A program made the translations under genes and the position numbers. A model generated the notes under the pieces. It was not told the origin of the DNA. It made no database searches and worked only from the letters and a program-made list of their open reading frames with translations. Source: Dolomitihabitans soli (lineage in GTDB: Bacteria > Actinomycetota > Actinomycetes > Streptosporangiales > Streptosporangiaceae). Taken from it: 64,000 nucleotides of DNA. Location: positions 1 through 64,000 of the forward strand of contig NZ_JAKNTW010000022.1 in the NCBI RefSeq assembly GCF_022213955.1, given 5' to 3'. Below, in pieces: positions 35,342 through 44,311 of the stretch (position 1 is its first letter; every line of letters begins with the position of its first letter).

Positions 35342-35608
35342 ATCACGCGGCGAGTTCCCGCTCCGTCTGGCGAGCGTTCGTACGCGAGCGCAGCCGGCCG
35401 ACCGAGCGCTGGGAGTGGCGGGTCGGTGAGACCCGGCGCTCCCGGCTCTGCGCCGGCAACGCGTGGCGTCGGGGGTGAATTCGACAGCGCCCCTCATCAC
35501 GGGCGGGCAACTCCCGGCCGGGCATGGGCCCCTACCGGGAGATCATGGCAAGGAATAGGTGCGGTAGCCGTGGAACCCAACCGCCGAACAAAACACCATA
35601 AATCCCGC

Positions 35609-35614
35609 TAAGGT
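35609..35614 (+). promoter_or_regulatory. -10 element of Ser/Thr kinase 1
   Basis: TAAGGT (TANNNT) 47 nt upstream of the start codon. The paralogous kinase at 47.1 kb has TATGGT at exactly the same distance, and the leader between them is largely conserved, including CATCCGCCTCAGGAGTCACC. Confidence 0.6.
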
Positions 35615-35655
35615 GCGTAAGATCTACTCCCATCCGCCTCAGGAGTCACCGCCCG

Positions 35656-37164
<1,509 letters not shown>

Positions 37165-37337
37165 CGACCAAAGCGCGGCCTCGCACGACGGGTCACATTC
37201 AACCGTTAACGGATGGGCTTGACCTGCTGTTACTTTGCCCGGCGCCGCAGTCCGCCACGTCGTTCGCGCCGGTGTGGGCGGTCCGGGATGAGGTCGTGGC
37301 GTTGTTCGACCAGGTGTCTCGCGCGCCGAGCGGTAAT

Positions 37338-37369
37338 CGGAGTTGACCGGTCGATGCCGGTCAACTCCG
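37338..37369. terminator. Bidirectional terminator hairpin
   Basis: CGGAGTTGACCGG (37338-37350) pairs perfectly with 37357-37369 around loop TCGATG. It lies between the convergent kinase 1 and Ntn-hydrolase genes. The preceding part of the 225-bp gap contains a short open stretch ending AVRDEVVALFDQVS (stop at about 37347) that may be a gene fragment of unknown origin. Confidence 0.75.
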
Positions 37370-37389
37370 GTCGCTCAACGTCGTGTACG

Positions 37390-39711
37390 TCACCCGCGCA
37401 CTGTGGTGGTCCGCAGATGCGGGTCGGCGGCGATCTCGGCTTCGGTGAAGCGCCCGGTGACCCACTGGCCGCGCGAGAACAGGACCGTCTGGTCGGTGTG
37501 ATGGGGTGAGGCGGGGTTGGCGGAGAGGGAGTAGGTGAGGATGGTACGAGTGCGGGGGCCGTCGGGGGTGAGTTCGACGGCCATCATGAAGCTGGAGCCG
37601 GTGTCCACCTCCGAGTAGCGCCCGTCGGGGCCGAGCGGGCCGCGCATGCGGACCCTGTCGAAGCAGCCCTCCCCCTCGGTGCAGCCGGGAACCGGGATCG
37701 AGGAGTAGCGCTGCGCCTGGCCCGGGGTGAGCGTCAGGGGGATGCGGTTGGCCTGGAAGAAGAGCACGGCATCGGCCAGTGCCTGCCGTACCGCCGGGTC
37801 GTCGCGCTTGAGCCCCCGCGGGGTGGTCAGCGGATGCGCGGAATCGAACGGCACCCGCCAAGGGCTGAATTCGGGCTCTCCCGGCTTGGTGGGACGCCTC
37901 ATCCGGGTGAAGAACTCGCGCCACAGGATGGCCCCCTGGCCGTCCAGGGTGGCGCGCCCGTCCCAGTTCTCCAGCGTCCCGCAGGCCTCGCGCACGTTCA
38001 CCCGCTCGCCGTCGGACGCGGTCGGTTCGGGGTGGGTACGGCACAGCTTCAGCAGATCCGAGCGCATCAGCTCGAAGCTGTAGTTGCGCTTGGCGTACGC
38101 GGTTTCCTGCAGCGTTTCAAGGGTGAAGCCGGGCGCGCCGAGCCCGTCGGCCCCGGACAGCCGCTGGGCGATCATGTCCAGGCTGACCCGGGGGCGCGGC
38201 TCCACGTCGGTGCGCGGCTCGCCCCACGCGCGCTGGTAGCCGGTCAGCGGCGCCGACGGGTTCGTCATCCAGAAGGTGTTGTTGGAGTTGGCCACGTAGT
38301 CGGCGCGGGTCAGCTTGGGTTGGTTGCCCGGCCCGAAGATGCCGGGCACGACGGCGTCGCGATCCTTCCCCCACAGGCACGCGGAGGTCGAGCCGTCCAA
38401 GACGTATGCCTCCAGCCCCGGAATGGGCGAGGGCTTGGCGCAGCGGCGGGCCTGGGCGTCGGTGACGTGGGGGACGACCGAGGCGTCGGCGAAGTGGGCG
38501 GTCCCGCCGATGTCGGTGGCGAGCGTGTGGACGAACGCCATTCCCTGATGGGTGACCTGGGCCGCACGTAGCTGGGCGAGGTTCCTCGCTCTGGCCATCG
38601 CCAGCCACTCGTCGGCCGTGCGCAGATTGGCGGCGTTGGCGTCGGCCAGCGCGTAGGCGACCTTGTCCGTGTGCCCGGCGGCGAGCACCGGGCCGTAGCG
38701 CGAGGTGTAGAGCGTGTGGCCCGTGGTGGTGCCGTCCTGCAGGGTGACCTCCACCTCCTGGCGGCCCAGCGGCTCCGCCCGGCCGTCCACCAGGTAGCTG
38801 GTACGGTCGCCCGCGAGCTTCAACTGGTAGACGGTGAAGCGCTGGGCGTGCGAGACGGTGTGGGTCCAGGCCACGCTCGCGTTGTGGCCGATCTGGACGA
38901 CCGGCGTGCCGTACAGGCTGCCGCCGGAGACGTCGAGCACGCCGGGGATGGTGAGCTGCACCTGGTAGAAGCGGCGGATCCCGTTCCATGGGAAGTGCGG
39001 GTCGGCCAGCAGCATGCCGTGGCCGTCGCGCGTCGCCTGGCGGCCCAGCGCCCAGCCGTTGCTGCCCGGAGCCTGTCTCTTGACCGGGCCTTCGGCCTGC
39101 GGCTCGGCGACCCCGGTGATGGCCTCCTTGAGCTGGGAGCTTCCGGCCATGCGGTTGAGGTCGAGCAGGTTGTTCCACATGTCCATGGCCGTGATGGGGC
39201 CGGCCCAGGCTTTGCCCCGGCAGGTGGGGTCGGGCAGGTTCGCCACGCCGGTTTCCTGGAGGTAGTCGTTGTAGCCCGCGACGTAGCCGTCGACCAGGCG
39301 GCGCAGTTCGTCACTCGGCCCCACCGGCGCGGGCCGGGCCAGCAGCCGCCGCACGACGCCCGAGTCCGTGACGCTCTTGTAGTAGACGTCGCTGGCGAAG
39401 TTGGTGACCGGGCTGACCGGGTCGTCGGACATGGCCGTGGCGCCGAAGTGCCGGGATCGCTCACCCCGCAGCGTCACCACCCACGAGGCCAGCACGCAGA
39501 GGTTGTCCTGCGCGAAGGCGTAGCCGTACCCGAATCCGAGGCCGCCGTAGTCCTTGGCGGAGATGTGCGGGATGCCGTACTCGGTGCGCCGGATCGTGGC
39601 GGAGTGGCGCTCGTCGCCGGCCACGGCAGGCGTGTTCGCACGCACCACCACCACGGTGGAGGCGAGCAGGACCAGCGCGATCAGCACGGCCAGTCGCGGT
39701 CTGAGCGTCAT
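37390..39711 (-). CDS. Penicillin acylase family Ntn-hydrolase, secreted
   Basis: A 773-aa precursor of the penicillin/acyl-homoserine-lactone/lipopeptide acylase family. A hydrophobic N-terminus (LAVLIALVLLASTVVVV) acts as signal or anchor. The alpha chain spans to about residue 216, where self-cleavage at Gly216-Ser217 (APGSNGWALGRQ) would expose the catalytic N-terminal Ser of the beta chain. Conserved beta-chain segments follow (LLADPHFPWNGIRRFYQVQL; VSHAQRFTVYQL; NNTFWMTNPSAPL). It removes acyl chains from amides outside the cell. It lies 7 nt after an FtsX-type ABC permease gene and is probably co-transcribed with it under PadR control. The substrate could be a lipopeptide or signal molecule. 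Confidence 0.93.
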   Translation of the reverse strand: MTLRPRLAVLIALVLLASTVVVVRANTPAVAGDERHSATIRRTEYGIPHISAKDYGGLGFGYGYAFAQDNLCVLASWVVTLRGERSRHFGATAMSDDPVSPVTNFASDVYYKSVTDSGVVRRLLARPAPVGPSDELRRLVDGYVAGYNDYLQETGVANLPDPTCRGKAWAGPITAMDMWNNLLDLNRMAGSSQLKEAITGVAEPQAEGPVKRQAPGSNGWALGRQATRDGHGMLLADPHFPWNGIRRFYQVQLTIPGVLDVSGGSLYGTPVVQIGHNASVAWTHTVSHAQRFTVYQLKLAGDRTSYLVDGRAEPLGRQEVEVTLQDGTTTGHTLYTSRYGPVLAAGHTDKVAYALADANAANLRTADEWLAMARARNLAQLRAAQVTHQGMAFVHTLATDIGGTAHFADASVVPHVTDAQARRCAKPSPIPGLEAYVLDGSTSACLWGKDRDAVVPGIFGPGNQPKLTRADYVANSNNTFWMTNPSAPLTGYQRAWGEPRTDVEPRPRVSLDMIAQRLSGADGLGAPGFTLETLQETAYAKRNYSFELMRSDLLKLCRTHPEPTASDGERVNVREACGTLENWDGRATLDGQGAILWREFFTRMRRPTKPGEPEFSPWRVPFDSAHPLTTPRGLKRDDPAVRQALADAVLFFQANRIPLTLTPGQAQRYSSIPVPGCTEGEGCFDRVRMRGPLGPDGRYSEVDTGSSFMMAVELTPDGPRTRTILTYSLSANPASPHHTDQTVLFSRGQWVTGRFTEAEIAADPHLRTTTVRG

Positions 39712-39718
39712 GGGGCTC

Positions 39719-41938
39719 CTATTCGAATCGGGCGTTGTCCGGCGCGGTCATGCGCCTGAGCAGCGGCAGGCCCATGAGAATCACCAGCAGGGAGGCGGCT
39801 AGTCCGCCGCCGACGGTCGCGAAGTAGACAGGTCCGGGCATCGCCAGGGAGGCGCCCTTCATCGCGAGCTGGTCGATGAGCGGCTCGGCCACGCCGAACC
39901 CGGCGCCGGCGGCGAGCACGGCGGCCAGCACGAGCGGCAGCGCGGACTCCAGCAGCACCACCCCGGCCAGGGTGCGGGTGGGGGTGCCGGCCAGCCGCAG
40001 CAGGGTGAACGGCTGCCTGCGCTCCACCAGCCCGCCGCCGACCGCCACCACGAGGCTGCAGCCGCCGACGAGCAGGGTCAGCGCGACCATGGCCAGCGCG
40101 ATGTTCTCGCCCCGGGTGTACAGGGTCGCTCTGACCTGGGCGACCTCGGCGAAGGTCATCGGAGCGTCAGCGGTGTGCTCCGCCAGCAGCGTGCGGATCC
40201 GCTCCACCGCCGCCGTGTCGGCCGTGGAGATCAGGATCGACTCCAGGTCGAGGCCGGTCGTGGTGGAGACGGATTGGCTGGCGGGTCCCGCGAGGGGGAG
40301 GATCTTGTCGATGGTGAGCGGGTTGTCGACGTTGACCACGCGGTAGAAGGCGCCCGCCACGGCCTGCGCGGACGCCGGGCACCGCCCGAGCACGGGGAAG
40401 CGGGCCAGGCTCGCGCATTCGACGACGGTCGTCGCGGGCGGTGAACCGTCAGCAGGCAGAGGGATGGTCGCCGAGTCCGTCTTGGCGTAGATCGGCAGCA
40501 CCTCCACGCCCGGGTAGCCGCGCAGGCGGGCGAGCAGGTCCGCCTGCACCTGCTGGGACAGCCCCGTGACGCCGGGCCGGGCGAACTGGGCGCGCAGCAC
40601 GTGGTTCAGCGCGCCGCCGGCCACGGCCTGCTGGCCGGAGAGCACCGCGGGGACGATGCCCGCGATCGCCGTGCCGATGAACACCGCCAGCACGAGCCCG
40701 CTCACCGCGCGGAAGGCGGCCTTGGGGTCCGCGGCCATCCGCTGCGCGGCCAGCAGCGTCGCCGCGCTCCGGGTCAGCCGGGCGGCCTGGCGCGCGGCCC
40801 GCATCGTCAGCCAGGGCCCGGCCAAGACCAGCCCGCCCATGATCAGGGCGAGCCCCGCGCCGGCCAGCAAGGCGTCGGGCTCCTTGCCGTTCCGGTACAC
40901 CGGGCCCGCGAACAGTCCCAGCCCGGCCAGCAGCGGGATCAGCCGCCACGCCCGCGGCGGGGGCGGCGTGACCTTCCTGGCCGCGCCGAGCGGTGAGATC
41001 CGCACCCGGCGCAGCGACCACAGCGCGGCGCACGCCGCGACGACCGGCACACAGACGAGCACGGCCGCGTACTGCCAGGGCTGCGGGGCGATCAGCTCGG
41101 GGAAGAAGCGAAACTCGGTGATCCGCACCCCGGCCAGCGCGGGCCGTACCACCTGGAAGAGCGCGAGGCCGGCCAGCGCGCCGAGCAGCGCACCGAGGGC
41201 GGCGTCCACCGCGGCGAGCACGTTGACCTGCCGGGAGGTGGCGCCCACCAGCCGGATCGCCGCCAGGCGCATCTCGCGCCGCGCGGCCGCCAGCCGGGTG
41301 GCGGTGCCCACCAGCACCAGCAGCGGGACGATCAGCCCGATGGCGGCGACGACGAATCCGAACTGGTAGACGTCGGCGTTGCCGTCGACCGCGGGCTCGG
41401 TGGCGACCATGTCGACCTGCTGGGCACCGGGCATCGCGGCGACCTGCTGCAGCGTCAGCCCCACCACGATGGCCAGGTCGTCGGGCCCGGACAGCGCGGC
41501 CTGGCCGATCAACCCGGCGCGAGTACCGGGGAAGCGGTCGGCGAGTTGCTCGCGCGGCGCCGAGTCCAGCAACCTGGCCAGCGCGGGCGACGCGTAGTAC
41601 TGGCCTGGGCCGGGCATGCGGGACAGGCCGGGGATGACCGGTGCCCGGCTGCCGAGCGCGGCGGCGTCCAGCCTTTTGATCGTCTGGCCCGCGTAGTAGT
41701 CCTCGTGGCGGTTCCACAAGGCACCGTCATTGGTGGCATCGAGTGCCCAGCCGCTGGGCGCCGTGCCGCGCGTGCACTCCCAGCACAGGCGGTCGCCGGT
41801 GGCCTGGAAGGCGTTGAAGAGCGACAGCGTGGCCAGCAGCACCGCGACGCCGACCGCCACGCCGACGACGATCAGCGCCAGCCTGGCCGCCGCCTCCCGG
41901 CCACCGCTCAGCGACAGCCGCAGGCCCAGCAGGATCAT
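39719..41938 (-). CDS. FtsX-like ABC transporter permease
   Basis: A 739-aa large permease with two FtsX modules. Helix 1 (LALIVVGVAVGVAVLLATLSLF) is followed by a large external domain with CWECT. Then come a first bundle near VVAAIGLIVPLLVLVGTATRLAAARREMRLAAIRLVGATSRQ, a middle helix group, a second external domain (CASLARFPVLGRCP) and a C-terminal bundle MVALTLLVGGCSLVVAVGGG...ERRQPFTLLRLAGTP. This is the MacB/LolE-type mechanotransmission architecture rather than an importer. It overlaps the ATPase gene by 4 nt and is followed by the Ntn-hydrolase. Confidence 0.9.
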   Translation of the reverse strand: MILLGLRLSLSGGREAAARLALIVVGVAVGVAVLLATLSLFNAFQATGDRLCWECTRGTAPSGWALDATNDGALWNRHEDYYAGQTIKRLDAAALGSRAPVIPGLSRMPGPGQYYASPALARLLDSAPREQLADRFPGTRAGLIGQAALSGPDDLAIVVGLTLQQVAAMPGAQQVDMVATEPAVDGNADVYQFGFVVAAIGLIVPLLVLVGTATRLAAARREMRLAAIRLVGATSRQVNVLAAVDAALGALLGALAGLALFQVVRPALAGVRITEFRFFPELIAPQPWQYAAVLVCVPVVAACAALWSLRRVRISPLGAARKVTPPPPRAWRLIPLLAGLGLFAGPVYRNGKEPDALLAGAGLALIMGGLVLAGPWLTMRAARQAARLTRSAATLLAAQRMAADPKAAFRAVSGLVLAVFIGTAIAGIVPAVLSGQQAVAGGALNHVLRAQFARPGVTGLSQQVQADLLARLRGYPGVEVLPIYAKTDSATIPLPADGSPPATTVVECASLARFPVLGRCPASAQAVAGAFYRVVNVDNPLTIDKILPLAGPASQSVSTTTGLDLESILISTADTAAVERIRTLLAEHTADAPMTFAEVAQVRATLYTRGENIALAMVALTLLVGGCSLVVAVGGGLVERRQPFTLLRLAGTPTRTLAGVVLLESALPLVLAAVLAAGAGFGVAEPLIDQLAMKGASLAMPGPVYFATVGGGLAASLLVILMGLPLLRRMTAPDNARFE

Positions 41939-42627
41939 CGGCCGACCCCGCTCGCGTACGGGTCGGTGACCCGGCCGTCGCGCACGACGACCTCCCGGTC
42001 GGCGCAGGCGGCCACCCGGGCGTCGTGGGTCACCACGATCACGGTGGTGCCCTCCTCGCGGGCCAGGCCCACCAGCAGCTCCATCACGAGTTCACCGGTG
42101 AGCGAGTCGAGCGCGCCGGTCGGCTCGTCGGCGAAGACGACCCGCGGCCCGGTCACCAGCGCCCTGGCGATGGCCACCCGCTGCGCCTGCCCGCCGGACA
42201 GCTCCCCGGTACGCCGGCCGCCCAGGTCGGCCAGCTCCAGCCGCTCCAGCCAGGAGGCGGCCCGCGCATAGGCATGCTTGCGCCTGGTACGGCCGAGCAG
42301 CAGCGGCAACGCCACGTTGTCGGCCACGGTCAGCTCCGGCACCAGCTGGCCGAACTGGAAGACGAAGCCGAAGGCGACGCGCCGCAACTCACTGCGGCGG
42401 CCGTCGTTCAGCGTGTCCAGCCGCCGCCCGTCGAACCACACCTCGCCGCTGTCCGGGGTGAAGATCCCGGCCAGGCAGTGCAACAGCGTTGACTTGCCGG
42501 AACCGCTGGGTCCCATGACGGCCAGGACCTCGCCTGCGGTCACCGACAGGCTGGCCTCCCGCAGCGCGGGCGTGTTGCCGTAGGAGCGGCTGATCCCCTC
42601 GGCCCGCAGCAGAGCGTTGACGATCAT
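41935..42627 (-). CDS. ABC transporter ATP-binding protein (LolD/MacB type)
   Basis: A 230-aa ATPase: Walker A GPSGSGKSTLLH, Q-loop FGFVFQFGQLVPELT, signature LSGGQAQRVAIARAL, Walker B VVFADEPTGALDS and switch His in VTHD. These are hallmarks of the MacB/LolD ATPases that drive FtsX-type permeases. ATG 42627 overlaps the padR stop by 4 nt and the gene overlaps the permease by 4 nt, so padR-ATPase-permease is one coupled unit. It would energise extrusion of, or resistance to, an unknown compound. Confidence 0.93.
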   Translation of the reverse strand: MIVNALLRAEGISRSYGNTPALREASLSVTAGEVLAVMGPSGSGKSTLLHCLAGIFTPDSGEVWFDGRRLDTLNDGRRSELRRVAFGFVFQFGQLVPELTVADNVALPLLLGRTRRKHAYARAASWLERLELADLGGRRTGELSGGQAQRVAIARALVTGPRVVFADEPTGALDSLTGELVMELLVGLAREEGTTVIVVTHDARVAACADREVVVRDGRVTDPYASGVGR

Positions 42628-43151
42628 CGGTCGCGCACCGCCGCCGCCAGCGCCCCCAGCCGGGCCTGGGTGACGTCGATCCACCGCAGGTCGGCCTCAA
42701 GGCGGAACAGGCCATGATCGGCCAGGAGCGCGTCGACCAGGTTGCCGGAGCGCTTGATCTCGGTCAGTTCCCGCATGCGCCGTATATGCGTCGCACGCTG
42801 GGCATCGAGATAACCCGACGCGTCGCGGCCCAACATCAGCGCCAGCACGACCTTGGTGAACAACACCGTATGCAGGTACGGCTCGGCCGCGACCGGCTCG
42901 GCCAGCCACGCCTCGACCTCGTCCTTGCCCACGGGGGTGATGGCATAGCGCTTGCGGTCGGGGCCGTCGCCCGGTTCGCTCTGCCCGGCGGTGACCTTGC
43001 CGTCTCTGGCCAGCCGGCCGAGCGTGGAATAGACCTGGCCGAAGGGCAGGGGCTTGCCCCTGCCGAAGAAGGTGTCGTAGTCGCGTTTCAGGTCGTATCC
43101 GTGACTCGGCTCCCGTTCCAGCAGGCCGAGCAGTGCGAGGGGGACGCTCAT
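42624..43151 (-). CDS. PadR family transcriptional regulator
   Basis: A 175-aa PadR regulator: winged HTH MSVPLALLGLLEREPSHGYDLKRDYDTFFG, PFGQVYSTLGRLARDGKV, then the long C-terminal dimerisation helices from AEPYLHTVLFTKVVLALMLGRD. PadR proteins usually repress adjacent efflux genes until a ligand binds. It is first of the padR-ABC-(acylase) transcript. An inverted repeat TATAC-N7-GTATA lies 11 bp upstream of its ATG and is the probable operator. Confidence 0.92.
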   Translation of the reverse strand: MSVPLALLGLLEREPSHGYDLKRDYDTFFGRGKPLPFGQVYSTLGRLARDGKVTAGQSEPGDGPDRKRYAITPVGKDEVEAWLAEPVAAEPYLHTVLFTKVVLALMLGRDASGYLDAQRATHIRRMRELTEIKRSGNLVDALLADHGLFRLEADLRWIDVTQARLGALAAAVRDR

Positions 43152-43161
43152 GGGAGGCGAC

Positions 43162-43178
43162 TATACACCGGGAGTATA
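43162..43178. promoter_or_regulatory. PadR operator/promoter candidate
   Basis: TATAC (43162-43166) and GTATA (43174-43178) form an inverted repeat with a 7-nt spacer in an otherwise GC-rich sequence, just upstream of padR. It may overlap the -10 region. Confidence 0.6.
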
Positions 43179-43193
43179 TACGCCGGATCTAAG

Positions 43194-43290
43194 GCCGCTT
43201 CCGAAGGAGCGCTTCCCACGGCTCGCCGCGGTGGAGGAGGCGGGGGTGTTCGCCGTGTCGGACTCCACGCCGCAGATCATCCGCCCATGA
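43194..43290 (+). pseudogene. Possible 3' gene fragment
   Basis: One frame ends with a plausible coding tail FPRLAAVEEAGVFAVSDSTP and QIIRP before TGA at 43288-43290, with normal high-GC codon choice. No start or upstream domain exists because the padR control region abuts it. The parent family is not recognised. The rest of the 234-bp gap holds only the hairpin at 43346-43379. Confidence 0.35.
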
Positions 43291-43345
43291 CGGCGGCCGG
43301 CTCGACGCGGATGAACCCCACGGTGGCGCGCCTCTGACCGATTGT

Positions 43346-43379
43346 GAACGGGGAGCCCTTTACGGCGGACTCCCCGTTC
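43346..43379 (-). terminator. Terminator of the coiled-coil gene
   Basis: GAACGGGGAG (43346-43355) pairs perfectly with CTCCCCGTTC (43370-43379), 7 nt beyond the stop of the minus-strand coiled-coil gene. Confidence 0.7.
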
Positions 43380-43385
43380 GTCGTG

Positions 43386-44099
43386 TTAGGCCGCTGCGGG
43401 CAACCGGCGCAGGATCTCCTGGAGCATCTCGCCGTGAGACCTCAGGACGACATCCTGTCCCTCCATCCGGCCCTCCATCCGATCCAGCCGCTCATCGACC
43501 TTGTCCATCCGGACCTTCAACTCCGCGACATCCGACTTGAGGGTCTCCACGTCGGTCTTGAGGATCTGCACGTCGGTCTTGAGGGCGGACACATCGGACT
43601 TGAGCCCCGCGACATCCGACTTGAGGACCTGCACATCCGACTTGAGAGTAGACACGTCCGACTTGAGCCCCGCGACGTCGGTCTTGAGGACCTGCACGTC
43701 GGACGTGAGGGCGGACACATCGGACTTGAGCCCCGCGACATCCGACTTGAGGACCTGCACATCCGACTTGAGAGTAGACACGTCCGACTTGAGCCCCGCG
43801 ACGTCGGTCTTGAGGACCTGCACGTCGGACGTGAGGGTCACAACGTTGGACTTGAGGGTGGACAGCTCGCCCCTGACGTAAACCGCCTCAAGTTTCACCT
43901 CGGTCTTGAAGGCGGTGAACTCGGTGGCGAGATTGAGGACGTCGTTGCGAAGACGGGTGACGTCGGTCCCGACGTAGCCGATCATCTCGGTAGCCGCGAG
44001 GTAGCGCCCGTAGGCGATTCCGGCCAACTCCTTCACCGCCTTCATGTCGTCCTCGAGCACGAGAACACGGGGCTCCATGGCACAGCTGGTGATGGTCAC
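43386..44099 (-). CDS. Heptad-repeat coiled-coil protein
   Basis: A 237-aa protein dominated by a regular heptad coiled coil. After a short N-terminal part (EPRVLVLEDDMKAVKELAG) residues about 85-205 are nearly perfect repeats of L-K-S/T-D-V-x-x (for example LKSDVAGLKSDVSTLKSDVQ). The tail is KVRMDKVDERLDRMEGRMEGQ and ends EMLQEILRRLPAAA. GTG 44099 is chosen because GGAAGGA lies 9 nt upstream; ATG 44078 lacks an RBS. It has no signal peptide. Likely a long rod or oligomerising scaffold; function unknown. Two 42-residue blocks are identical at DNA level. It is divergent from the helicase gene. Confidence 0.82.
   Translation of the reverse strand: MTITSCAMEPRVLVLEDDMKAVKELAGIAYGRYLAATEMIGYVGTDVTRLRNDVLNLATEFTAFKTEVKLEAVYVRGELSTLKSNVVTLTSDVQVLKTDVAGLKSDVSTLKSDVQVLKSDVAGLKSDVSALTSDVQVLKTDVAGLKSDVSTLKSDVQVLKSDVAGLKSDVSALKTDVQILKTDVETLKSDVAELKVRMDKVDERLDRMEGRMEGQDVVLRSHGEMLQEILRRLPAAA
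43581..43832 (-). repeat. 126-bp x2 perfect tandem repeat (six heptads)
   Basis: Units 43581-43706 and 43707-43832 are identical over 126 bp as read here, i.e. exactly 42 codons or six heptads. This preserves the coiled-coil register and shows very recent expansion within the coiled-coil gene. Confidence 0.9.
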
Positions 44100-44311
44100 G
44101 GTAGCAGTTCCTTCCGGGGGGTGTGTAACCGAACGAGAGCACACAGTAACGGCTGCGGCGACTCCCCGAGAACGCCGCGAACCCCTCCTCCACCTGGGGA
44201 GACAGTTCTCATCCCAGGTATGAGGATCGCTCACCGAGCCCACCCGACATGTACGACTTATTCTTGACTGGCCGCGTCAGGTATGGACCACTCCCCGGGT
44301 TTCGGCAAGAT

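Noticed and set aside
43344-44267. Plus-strand frame with repeated LEDLHIRLESRHVRLEPRD
   Set aside because: A mirror of the 126-bp coiled-coil repeats; the minus strand has an SD, a heptad pattern and a terminator, so the plus-strand frame is an artefact of the repeats.
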